Positions 1 to 6,426 of a stretch of 7,326 bases of DNA are shown here, in pieces. The notes beneath the pieces are model-generated. The model was not told the origin of the DNA, ran no database searches, and saw only the letters and a list, made by a program, of their open reading frames with translations. The position numbers were made by a program, and so were the translations under genes. The stretch comes from Cycloclasticus sp. (GTDB lineage: Bacteria > Pseudomonadota > Gammaproteobacteria > Methylococcales > Cycloclasticaceae), in contig DUCA01000030.1 of the NCBI GenBank assembly GCA_012960055.1, positions 1 through 7,326 on the forward strand. The letters run 5' to 3'. Position 1 is the first letter of the stretch. Each line of letters opens with the position of its first letter.

Positions 1-246
1 GCTTTAGGTGATACCACCGGCATGGTTAAGATGATTTCCAGCGAAGAAACAGATCAAATTCTTGGCGTTCATATTATCGGCCCACAAGCTTCAGAACTAT
101 TGGCTGAAGCCGTACTTGCTATGGAATATTCAGCCAGCACGGAAGATTTAGCACTAACCATTCATGCACATCCGACATTATCGGAAGCATTGCATGAAGC
201 AGCATTAGCCGTTGATAAAAGAGCATTACACATACCTAATAGATAA
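1..246 (+). CDS. lpdA: Dihydrolipoamide dehydrogenase (E3), C-terminal fragment
   Basis: The reading frame is open from base 1 and ends at TAA 244-246, giving the last 81 residues of a protein whose start lies left of the window. The fragment is the dimerisation domain of a class I pyridine nucleotide-disulfide oxidoreductase. It shows the GVHIIGPQASELL segment and then HAHPTLSEALHEAA, the family signature with the catalytic His-Glu pair (HPTxSE) that acts on the active-site disulfide of the partner subunit. The HAHPTLSEA form fits dihydrolipoamide dehydrogenase better than glutathione or mercuric reductase. In this family the FAD enzyme reoxidises lipoyl groups of pyruvate, 2-oxoglutarate and glycine cleavage complexes, passing electrons to NAD+. 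Which complex it serves here cannot be told, because the upstream E1/E2 genes are not visible. A strong terminator follows 23 nt after the stop, so it is the last gene of its operon. Confidence 0.93.
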   Translation, partial: ALGDTTGMVKMISSEETDQILGVHIIGPQASELLAEAVLAMEYSASTEDLALTIHAHPTLSEALHEAALAVDKRALHIPNR

Positions 247-269
247 CTTTTACACATATGGCGAGATAC

Positions 270-299
270 AAAAAGAGCTGGTTTTTACCGGCTCTTTTT
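270..299 (+). terminator. Rho-independent terminator of lpdA
   Basis: AAAAAGAGC (270-278) pairs with GCTCTTTTT (291-299). The stem is extended inward by a T-G wobble and two G-C pairs, around the loop TTTTTA (282-287), and the stem itself ends in five T. It lies 23 nt after the lpdA stop and about 75 nt before the fumarase start, so it should separate lpdA transcription from fumarase. The A-rich 5' arm means that it could also work in the reverse direction. Confidence 0.88.
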
Positions 300-374
300 G
301 CAATAAATACACGTATTGCTTTCCAGGTACACTAAAATACACATCACTAACTCATTGTTTTAAAAGGTTTACAC
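300..374 (+). promoter_or_regulatory. Fumarase upstream region with Shine-Dalgarno
   Basis: Because a terminator closes lpdA at 299, the fumarase promoter should lie in this 75-nt stretch. No convincing sigma70 pair is visible. TTGCTT (316-321) could be a -35, but 16-17 nt downstream there is only a poor TACACA-like -10 (338-343), and the better-looking TAAAAT (333-338) has no -35 at the right distance. The ribosome binding site is clear: AAAAGG (362-367), 7 nt before the ATG at 375. I see no operator palindrome. Confidence 0.5.
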
Positions 375-1898
375 ATGACAATCATTAAACAAGACGACCT
401 CATCGAAAGTGTCGCGGCCGCTTTTCAATTTATTTCCTACTACCATCCTAAGGACTATATTCAAGCGTTAGGCAAAGCCTATGAACTAGAAGAGTCACCG
501 GCGGCCAAAGATGCCATGGCGCAAATACTGTTAAATTCACGGATGTGTGCAATGGACCACCGCCCTATTTGTCAGGACACGGGTATTGCCAACTTATTCT
601 TAGAGGTTGGCATGGACGTTCAATGGGACGCCACTCTTAGCGTGCAGGAAATGTGCGACGAAGGTGTTAGACAAGCCTACAAACACCCTGACAACGTTTT
701 AAGAGCCTCTATTGTCGCCGACCCGCTTGGCGCTCGTAAGAACACCGGCGATAACACCCCTGCCGTTGTTCATATGAAGCTGGTACCCGGTAATACCGTT
801 AGCGTTCACGTCGCAGCTAAAGGCGGTGGTTCAGAGAACAAATCTAAATTTGTCATGTTAAACCCCAGCGATAGCTTGGTTGACTGGGTACTCAAAACCG
901 TTCCTACAATGGGTGCTGGCTGGTGTCCACCGGGTATTTTAGGTATTGGCGTAGGCGGCACGGCTGAAATGGCCATGAAGCTGGCCAAAGAATCTTTAAT
1001 GCAGCACATTGATATTCAAGAACTAAAAGACCGTGGCCCCAATGACCGCGCTGAAGAAATGCGCTTAGAACTGTACGAAAAAGTGAATGCACTGGGCATA
1101 GGCGCACAAGGTTTAGGTGGACTAACCACCGTTTTAGATATAAAAATCAATCACATGCCGACTCACGCTGCATCACTCCCTGTGGCGATGATTCCTAACT
1201 GCGCCGCTACCCGTCACGCGCACTTTGTACTTGATGGTTCAGGCCCTTCGTTTATCGAACCGCCAAAACTCGAAGACTGGCCAGATGTCGCATGGGCACC
1301 TGATGCACAAACAAAACACGTTAATTTAGATACCGTAAGCGAAGAAGAAGCCCGCTCGTGGCAACCAGGTGATCGTTTATTACTCAGCGGTCATATGCTG
1401 ACAGGGCGCGATGCGGCGCATAAACGAATCGCTGATATGTTTGCAAGGGGCGAATCATTACCCGACGGCGTCGATTTTAAAAACCGTTTTATCTATTACG
1501 TTGGCCCCGTTGATCCAGTTGCTGGCGAAGTGGTTGGTCCTGCTGGTCCGACAACCGCTACGCGTATGGATAAATTCACCGAAATGATGTTGGCACAAAC
1601 AGGTTTACTGGGTATGATTGGTAAGGCCGAGCGCGGCCCAGCGGGCATTGAAGCGATCAAAAAACATAAAGCCACTTACTTAATGGCCGTTGGTGGCGCC
1701 GCTTATTTGGTCTCTAAAGCGATTAAAGGATCAAAAGTTATTGCCTTTGAAGACCTAGGCATGGAAGCCATCAGGGAATTTTATGTAGAAGATATGCCCG
1801 TGACTGTTGCGGTTGATTCAAAAGGCGAATCGGTGCATAAAACAGGGCCCGCATTATGGAAATCTAAAATTGCCGGCATTCCTATTGTGGCAGGATAA
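375..1898 (+). CDS. fumA: Fumarate hydratase, class I ([4Fe-4S], single chain)
   Basis: A 507-residue cytoplasmic TCA-cycle enzyme that interconverts fumarate and L-malate. The N-terminal fumarase domain (about 10-285) carries three cysteines whose spacing matches the cluster ligands of characterised class I fumarases: C66 in DHRPICQDTG, C184 in GWCPPG and C276 in PNCAATRH. The C-terminal beta domain (about 325-505) holds LLLSGHMLTGRDAAHKR, GPTTATRMDKF and GKAERGP, which supply the substrate-binding Arg/Thr/Lys residues (probably R345, T393, R397, K417). Alpha and beta parts are fused, unlike the two-subunit tartrate dehydratases and archaeal fumarases. The length is close to the shorter proteobacterial form (E. 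coli FumA is about 548). The start is supported by AAAAGG 7 nt upstream. The gene is monocistronic, with terminators on both sides. Class I enzymes are oxygen-sensitive because of the exposed cluster. The family is clear; the symbol fumA rather than fumB is only convention. Confidence 0.96.
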   Translation: MTIIKQDDLIESVAAAFQFISYYHPKDYIQALGKAYELEESPAAKDAMAQILLNSRMCAMDHRPICQDTGIANLFLEVGMDVQWDATLSVQEMCDEGVRQAYKHPDNVLRASIVADPLGARKNTGDNTPAVVHMKLVPGNTVSVHVAAKGGGSENKSKFVMLNPSDSLVDWVLKTVPTMGAGWCPPGILGIGVGGTAEMAMKLAKESLMQHIDIQELKDRGPNDRAEEMRLELYEKVNALGIGAQGLGGLTTVLDIKINHMPTHAASLPVAMIPNCAATRHAHFVLDGSGPSFIEPPKLEDWPDVAWAPDAQTKHVNLDTVSEEEARSWQPGDRLLLSGHMLTGRDAAHKRIADMFARGESLPDGVDFKNRFIYYVGPVDPVAGEVVGPAGPTTATRMDKFTEMMLAQTGLLGMIGKAERGPAGIEAIKKHKATYLMAVGGAAYLVSKAIKGSKVIAFEDLGMEAIREFYVEDMPVTVAVDSKGESVHKTGPALWKSKIAGIPIVAG

Positions 1899-1917
1899 GC
1901 TCTTTCCCTTCAAAAAT

Positions 1918-1945
1918 AAAAAACCAAGCTAATGCTTGGTTTTTT
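1918..1945. terminator. Bidirectional terminator between fumarase and parC
   Basis: AAAAAACCAAGC (1918-1929) pairs perfectly with GCTTGGTTTTTT (1934-1945) around a TAAT loop, a 12-bp stem. On the plus strand a run of seven T (1940-1946) follows the G/C part and ends fumarase 19 nt after its stop. On the minus strand the six A become a U-run, with five more A at 1912-1916 continuing it, and the hairpin lies 18 nt past the parC stop. One element therefore serves two convergent genes. Confidence 0.92.
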
Positions 1946-1963
1946 TATGTCCTAACTTTTACC

Positions 1964-4207
1964 TTAATCTTTCGTAACTAACTCAATACCATATGGGTTT
2001 TGAAAGCCTCTCGGCAATTTGGCACCCCGTTGCGCTCTATTTCCTCTGTACGCATCCAAGTCAGATAATTTTAAATTGATATAGCGCTTACCCGCATGAA
2101 TACGAATGGACTGCCGCTCGCTGACCACGCAAAAACCAACCACCTTATCGTCGCCTGATTTTAAATCTTTACTCGGGATTTGAATCAACTTGTTACCTTT
2201 ACCACGCGCCAGTTCAGGCACTTCACTAACAGGGAATATCAACAAACGGCCTTGCTGACTAATGATGGCAACCAAGCCCTCTTCGGCTTCATATAACGCA
2301 GGCGAAAGCACCTTTGAACCTTGCGGCAATGACAACAAGGCCTTACCGGCTTTATTCTTTGTATGCAATTCAGCTAATTTAGTCACAAAGCCATAGCCGG
2401 CGTTTGACGACAACATCACCTTTTCATTCTTACCCGCCAATACATCAGTAAACATGGCGCCAACCGGGGGTTTCAAACTACCCGTCAGTGGTTCACCTTG
2501 GCCTCGCGCGGACGGCAAACCATGTACGGCTTGATTGTATATTCGCCCGGTGGAATCGAAGAAATAGACCAAGCTATTACTGCGCCCTTTTGCCGACGCT
2601 AAGTATTCATCGCCCGATCTAAAGGTTAAACTTTTCGGGTCAATATCGTGACCTTTAGCTGCCCGTACCCAACCCTTTTGAGAAATAACGATAGTCATCG
2701 GTTCATTGGGAATTAACGCGCGTTCATCTAATGCTTGCGCAGCATCTCTACTAACAATTGGCGAACGTCGTGCATCACCATGTAACGCAGCATCCGCTTG
2801 AATTTCCTTTTTAACCAGCGTGCGCAAACGCTGCTTCGAGCCTAATATTTTTTCTAATTCATCGCGTTCTTTTGCTAACTCATCTTGCTCCGCGCGAATT
2901 TTAAACTCTTCTAATTTCGCTAATTGGCGCAGTTTAATTTCTAAAATGGCGTGCGCTTGAACATCGGTAATCGAGAAACGCTGCATCAATGCTTCCTTCG
3001 GCCTATCTTCTTCACGGATAATGCGAATCACGTCATCAATGTTTAAATACGCAATCAACAAACCATCTAAGATATGTAAACGGTCGTTCACTTTACCTAA
3101 ACGATAATCCAGCCTTTTTCTAACTGTTTCAATGCGATAGGTTAACCACTCCGTTAACATCCCCTTCAGGTTTTTTACTTGTGGTTTGCCAGACAAACCA
3201 ATCACATTAAAGTTAACCCGATAAGTACGTTCTAAATCCGTTGTGGCGAAAAGGTGTGACATCAACTGCTCAATATCCACACGATTGGAACGCGGCAAAA
3301 TCACTAAACGCGTTGGGTTTTCGTGGTCTGACTCATCGCGTAAGTCTTCAACAATCGGCAGTTTCTTCGCCTGCATTTGAGCCGCGATTTGCTCTAGCAC
3401 TTTTGCACCGGATACTTGATATGGCAGAGCCGTAACAATGATTTGCCCTTGTTCCATTTCATAACGGGCACGCGCGCGTAAGCTACCACCGCCCTTCTCG
3501 TACAGTGCTTTGATATCATCACGCGAGGTAATAATCTCAGCTTCTGTTGGGAAGTCAGGGCCCTTGATGTGTTCCATCAAGTCGGCAAGCTCGGCTTTCG
3601 GCTCGTCCAACAAACGGATACACGCTGTAGCCACTTCATTTAGATTATGCGGCGGTATATCCGTCGACATACCCACGGCAATGCCCGTCACACCGTTTAA
3701 TAAAAGGTTAGGTAATCGCGCCGGTAATAAAACCGGTTCTTTCATCGTACCATCGAAATTGTCCGTCCATTCAACCGTTCCCTGAGCTAATTCACCCAAT
3801 AAGGTATCTGAATAAGGCGCTAGACGGGACTCGGTATAACGCATCGCCGCGAACGATTTTGGGTCATCAGGCGAACCCCAGTTACCTTGACCATCGACCA
3901 ATGGATAACGGTAGGCAAACGGTTGCGCCATATGGACCATCGCTTCATAACAGGCGGTATCGCCGTGCGGGTGAAATTTGCCCAGCACATCACCCACCGT
4001 TCTTGCTGACTTTTTAAACTTCGCTTGATTCGACAAACCCAGTTCAGACATGGCGTAGACAATACGGCGTTGAACCGGCTTCAAACCATCGGCAATATGC
4101 GGTAATGCACGATCTAGAATCACGTACATTGAGTAGTCTAAATACGCTTTTTCCGTGAAGTCCTTAAGCGGCAGCGTCTCGATATTTTCAAATTGTTTGG
4201 TGTTCAT
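1964..4207 (-). CDS. parC: DNA topoisomerase IV subunit A
   Basis: A 747-residue type IIA topoisomerase breakage-reunion subunit (E. coli ParC is about 752). The winged-helix domain contains KFHPHGDTACYEAM (77-90), and the catalytic tyrosine is Y124 in AAMRYTESR, which forms the covalent link to DNA. The tower follows with NGVTGIAVGMSTDIPPHN (171-188), where I176 matches the DNA-intercalating isoleucine. After it come the coiled-coil and exit-gate region (about 360-480, rich in E/K/L) and a beta-pinwheel C-terminal domain (about 500-747). The absence of a QRRGGKG GyrA box and the ending RGAKLPRGFQ identify ParC rather than GyrA. It assembles with ParE as A2B2 to unlink daughter chromosomes. 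The start lies 9 nt after the parE stop, with a Shine-Dalgarno overlapping that stop. The residue matching E. coli S80 is T84, while E88 matches E84. Confidence 0.97.
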   Translation of the reverse strand: MNTKQFENIETLPLKDFTEKAYLDYSMYVILDRALPHIADGLKPVQRRIVYAMSELGLSNQAKFKKSARTVGDVLGKFHPHGDTACYEAMVHMAQPFAYRYPLVDGQGNWGSPDDPKSFAAMRYTESRLAPYSDTLLGELAQGTVEWTDNFDGTMKEPVLLPARLPNLLLNGVTGIAVGMSTDIPPHNLNEVATACIRLLDEPKAELADLMEHIKGPDFPTEAEIITSRDDIKALYEKGGGSLRARARYEMEQGQIIVTALPYQVSGAKVLEQIAAQMQAKKLPIVEDLRDESDHENPTRLVILPRSNRVDIEQLMSHLFATTDLERTYRVNFNVIGLSGKPQVKNLKGMLTEWLTYRIETVRKRLDYRLGKVNDRLHILDGLLIAYLNIDDVIRIIREEDRPKEALMQRFSITDVQAHAILEIKLRQLAKLEEFKIRAEQDELAKERDELEKILGSKQRLRTLVKKEIQADAALHGDARRSPIVSRDAAQALDERALIPNEPMTIVISQKGWVRAAKGHDIDPKSLTFRSGDEYLASAKGRSNSLVYFFDSTGRIYNQAVHGLPSARGQGEPLTGSLKPPVGAMFTDVLAGKNEKVMLSSNAGYGFVTKLAELHTKNKAGKALLSLPQGSKVLSPALYEAEEGLVAIISQQGRLLIFPVSEVPELARGKGNKLIQIPSKDLKSGDDKVVGFCVVSERQSIRIHAGKRYINLKLSDLDAYRGNRAQRGAKLPRGFQNPYGIELVTKD

Positions 4208-4212
4208 AATAG

Positions 4213-4219
4213 TCTCTTA
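4213..4219 (-). promoter_or_regulatory. parC ribosome binding site overlapping parE stop
   Basis: Read on the minus strand, the parE stop TAA (4219-4217) runs straight into GAGA, making TAAGAGA. The AAGAG core lies about 6 nt before the parC ATG (4207-4205). The only candidate ribosome binding site for parC therefore shares bases with the end of parE. This arrangement usually means translational coupling, with ribosomes finishing parE helping initiation on parC. Confidence 0.7.
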
Positions 4220-6103
4220 TATATCCGCCAAGTTGCCGCTCTCTTCCAGCCACGCTTTGCGATCAGAGGCGCGTTTTTTAGCCAATAACATATCCATCTT
4301 TGCATGGGTTTCGTCCCCAGGGCTCATGCTGAGCCGCACTAGGCGGCGGGTATCTGGGTCAAGCGTGGTAACACGCAATTGAGCTGGATTCATTTCGCCC
4401 AAGCCTTTAAAACGTTGCACATTAATTTTGCCTTTTAATTTCTCGGCCGAGATACGGTCTAATACGCCCTCTTTTTCCGCGTCATCTAGCGCGTAAAACA
4501 CCTGCTTACCCACATCCACCCGATACAATGGTGGCATCGCCACGTAAATATGTCCCGCTTCAACCAAGGGCTCAAAGTGGCGCACAAACAAAGCACACAA
4601 CAAGGTGGCAATGTGTAAACCATCTGAATCGGCATCCGCTAAGATACAAATTTTACTGTAGCGTAAAGATTTTAAATCCGGCGAACCCGGCTCCACACCA
4701 ATCGCCACAGAAATGTCGTGCACCTCTTGCGAGGCTAACACATCCAGCGAATCCACTTCCCAGGTGTTTAGAATTTTGCCACGTAGCGGCATAATCGCTT
4801 GAAACTCTCTATCACGCGCTTGTTTAGCTGAACCACCCGCAGAGTCCCCTTCCACTAGGAATATTTCCGAACGCTCTGAGTCTTGTGATGAGCAATCGGC
4901 CAATTTCCCCGGTAAGGCTGGGCCACTGGTGACTTTTTTACGCACCACCTTCTTACCCGCACGTTGCCTATTTTGCGCGCGTTGAATGGCTATTTGCGCA
5001 ATCTCTTCACCTATCGCCGGATGTTGGTTTAACCATAAGCTAAAACTGTCTTTCGACACGCCCGAGACAAATGCCGCGCACTCACGTGAGGTTAAACGCT
5101 CTTTTGTTTGCCCTGAAAACTGCGGGTCTTCTAACTTAATAGACAACACGTAATGGCAACGCTCCCACACGTCATCGGGGGTTATTTTAACCCCACGCGG
5201 TAATAGGGACTGGAACTCGCAAAACTCACGCACGGCTTCTGTTAGCCCAGTGCGCAGGCCATTAACGTGTGTGCCACCTTGTGAGGTTGGCACCAGATTG
5301 ACGTAACTCTCGGTAATGCCTTCACCGACATCGGTAGACCATGCTAACGCCCATTCAACCGATTCACGCTCGCTTTTTGCACTGAATACAAAGCCTTCTG
5401 GTGGTAACAAATTCAAATGCTCTAACTGCCCCAACAAATAATCTGTTAAGCCATTTTCATAAAACCATTCTGATTTATCGGCATTAATTTCATCATTCAA
5501 ATTAATCCGCAGACCAGGACAAAGTACCGCTTTAGCACGCAGTACATGCTTCAATTTACTGATGGAAATATTCGCCGAATCGAAATAACTAGGGTCTGGC
5601 TTAAAGCGCACTGATGTGCCAGTATTACGCTGCCCTACCGTGCCTATTTCCGTTAAATCCGACTTTTTATCGCCGTTTTCAAACGCCATATGGAAACGTT
5701 TACCTTCGCGCGTCACTTCCACATCCACACGGCTAGACAAGGCGTTCACCACCGAAATACCCACGCCGTGCAAACCACCCGAAAACTGATAGTTTTTATT
5801 GGAAAACTTACCGCCTGCGTGCAAACGCGTCAGTATGAGTTCAATACCCGGCACGCCGTGCTCCGGGTGAATATCCACCGGCATACCGCGGCCATCGTCG
5901 ACAATTTCCACTGAACCGTCTTTAAAAACCTTTACGCTAATGTGCGATGCGAAACCGGCAATCGCCTCATCCACACTGTTGTCCAAGACTTCTTGTACCA
6001 GGTGGTTTGGACGGACGGTATCCGTATACATACCTGGGCGTTTTTTAACCGGATCAAGTCCGCTTAACACCTCAATATCAGAGGCACTGTAATTACTGCT
6101 CAT
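4217..6103 (-). CDS. parE: DNA topoisomerase IV subunit B
   Basis: A 628-residue ATPase subunit (E. coli ParE is about 630). The GHKL ATPase domain shows EVLDNSVDEAIAG with the catalytic base E38 and Mg-binding N42, then DDGRGMPV (69-76) and the ATP lid GGLHGVGISVVNALS (109-123). The transducer domain follows with QTKERLTS (332-339), whose K334 contacts the ATP phosphate. The TOPRIM domain has VEGDSAGGSAKQARDR (417-432, E418), PLRGKILN (439-446) and the DADSD acidic triad (D490, D492, D494). QRFKGLGEMNP (563-573) lies near the C-terminus. The absence of the long GyrB TOPRIM insert and the total length favour ParE. Residue numbers coincide with E. coli at D420, S458 and E460. ATG 6103 aligns with the family N-terminus (DIEVLSGLDPVKKRPGMYTD). 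No good Shine-Dalgarno precedes it, only the pyrimidine-rich CATTCATCTTT. It is the first gene of the parE-parC operon. Confidence 0.97.
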   Translation of the reverse strand: MSSNYSASDIEVLSGLDPVKKRPGMYTDTVRPNHLVQEVLDNSVDEAIAGFASHISVKVFKDGSVEIVDDGRGMPVDIHPEHGVPGIELILTRLHAGGKFSNKNYQFSGGLHGVGISVVNALSSRVDVEVTREGKRFHMAFENGDKKSDLTEIGTVGQRNTGTSVRFKPDPSYFDSANISISKLKHVLRAKAVLCPGLRINLNDEINADKSEWFYENGLTDYLLGQLEHLNLLPPEGFVFSAKSERESVEWALAWSTDVGEGITESYVNLVPTSQGGTHVNGLRTGLTEAVREFCEFQSLLPRGVKITPDDVWERCHYVLSIKLEDPQFSGQTKERLTSRECAAFVSGVSKDSFSLWLNQHPAIGEEIAQIAIQRAQNRQRAGKKVVRKKVTSGPALPGKLADCSSQDSERSEIFLVEGDSAGGSAKQARDREFQAIMPLRGKILNTWEVDSLDVLASQEVHDISVAIGVEPGSPDLKSLRYSKICILADADSDGLHIATLLCALFVRHFEPLVEAGHIYVAMPPLYRVDVGKQVFYALDDAEKEGVLDRISAEKLKGKINVQRFKGLGEMNPAQLRVTTLDPDTRRLVRLSMSPGDETHAKMDMLLAKKRASDRKAWLEESGNLADI

Positions 6104-6170
6104 AAAGATGAATGGTTATTTATCGTCTAAGTTAATGGCTTATTTTCTCGAAGCTCAACGGTCTAATTTT

Positions 6171-6193
6171 GCTGGATATGCAACACATCCAGC
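6171..6193 (-). repeat. Inverted repeat 1 in parE leader
   Basis: GCTGGAT (6171-6177) and ATCCAGC (6187-6193) are perfect 7-bp arms around a 9-nt loop. In a minus-strand transcript this would be the promoter-distal hairpin, about 70 nt before the parE ATG. No U-run follows it, so it is not a terminator. Its right arm shares CAGC (6190-6193) with the next repeat, so the two hairpins cannot form fully at the same time. Confidence 0.55.
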
Positions 6194-6212
6194 GCATCGA
6201 CTGTCTGCGCTG
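6190..6212 (-). repeat. Inverted repeat 2 in parE leader
   Basis: CAGCGCA (6190-6196) and TGCGCTG (6206-6212) are perfect 7-bp arms around a 9-nt loop, the same geometry as the neighbouring repeat at 6171-6193, with which it shares four bases. It could be half of an alternative RNA fold or one of two adjacent dyads bound by a protein. The sequence alone does not decide between these. Confidence 0.55.
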
Positions 6213-6216
6213 ACAA

Positions 6217-6245
6217 AGGATAATCATTTCCCCGCCTCGTCACAA
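6217..6245 (-). promoter_or_regulatory. Possible parE-parC promoter
   Basis: On the minus strand TTGTGA (6245-6240, four of six to the sigma70 -35) is followed after 17 nt by TATCCT (6222-6217, four of six to the -10). Transcription would start near 6210, giving a leader of roughly 105 nt with the overlapping inverted repeats at its 5' end. A second, weaker candidate is TTGAGC, 17 nt and TTAACT, closer to the gene. Some promoter must exist here because the peroxiredoxin terminator lies upstream, but the exact site is a guess. Confidence 0.3.
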
Positions 6246-6281
6246 CTTTTAAAACAAATTGTGATGTCTTTTTTTAAAAGT
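6245..6281. repeat. A/T-rich 10-bp inverted repeat
   Basis: ACTTTTAAAA (6245-6254) is the exact reverse complement of TTTTAAAAGT (6272-6281), with 17 nt between. A smaller CACAA/TTGTG pair (6241-6245 and 6259-6263) is nested against it, and an odd-length dyad AGTAG-T-CTACT (6279-6289) abuts it. The composition makes chance plausible, but the position, touching the candidate parE -35, would suit a regulator site. Confidence 0.35.
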
Positions 6282-6379
6282 AGTCTACTATTAGGATGAA
6301 GTAAGGTCATTTACTAACGACGCCCTTCAAATTACGCGAGAACTAAGTGGTTCATTGAAGTCTATTTCAAGCTCTTCAA

Positions 6380-6407
6380 AAAAATGGCGCTAACAAGCGC
6401 CATTTTT
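6380..6407 (-). terminator. Rho-independent terminator of the peroxiredoxin gene
   Basis: AAAAATGGCGC (6380-6390) pairs with GCGCCATTTTT (6397-6407) around TAACAA, an 11-bp stem with a G/C-rich core. On the minus strand it lies 19 nt after the peroxiredoxin stop and ends in a seven-U run (A 6378-6384). This isolates parE-parC from upstream read-through. On the plus strand there is a five-T run, so it may act in both directions, although no plus-strand gene is seen reading into it. Confidence 0.9.
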
Positions 6408-6426
6408 CACTACAAGACTTAAGTTA

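Larger units (their letters stand above)
6104..6426. other. Gene-free gap: parE leader and peroxiredoxin 3' end
   Basis: These 323 bp separate the peroxiredoxin and parE genes, both on the minus strand. From right to left they hold the peroxiredoxin terminator (6380-6407), about 95 bp in which I recognise nothing (6285-6379), an A/T-rich inverted repeat (6245-6281), a possible parE promoter (6217-6245), two overlapping inverted repeats (6171-6212) and an A/T-rich stretch up to the parE start. A 63-codon frame at 6108-6299 on the plus strand has no Shine-Dalgarno and no recognisable family, so I do not call it. I see no tRNA or other structured RNA gene that I can name. Confidence 0.6.

Noticed and set aside
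3510..3785. Plus-strand frame of 91 codons opposite parC, and similar frames opposite parE and fumarase
   Set aside because: They lie wholly inside well-identified genes on the other strand and resemble no known protein, so they are coding-frame shadows.
1964..6103. The two topoisomerase genes as gyrA and gyrB
   Set aside because: No GyrA box (QRRGGKG), no long GyrB insert, and lengths of 747 and 628 residues with LPRGFQ at the end match ParC and ParE.
6108..6299. 63-codon plus-strand frame upstream of parE
   Set aside because: No ribosome binding site, no recognisable family, and it covers the inverted repeats and the probable parE promoter region.
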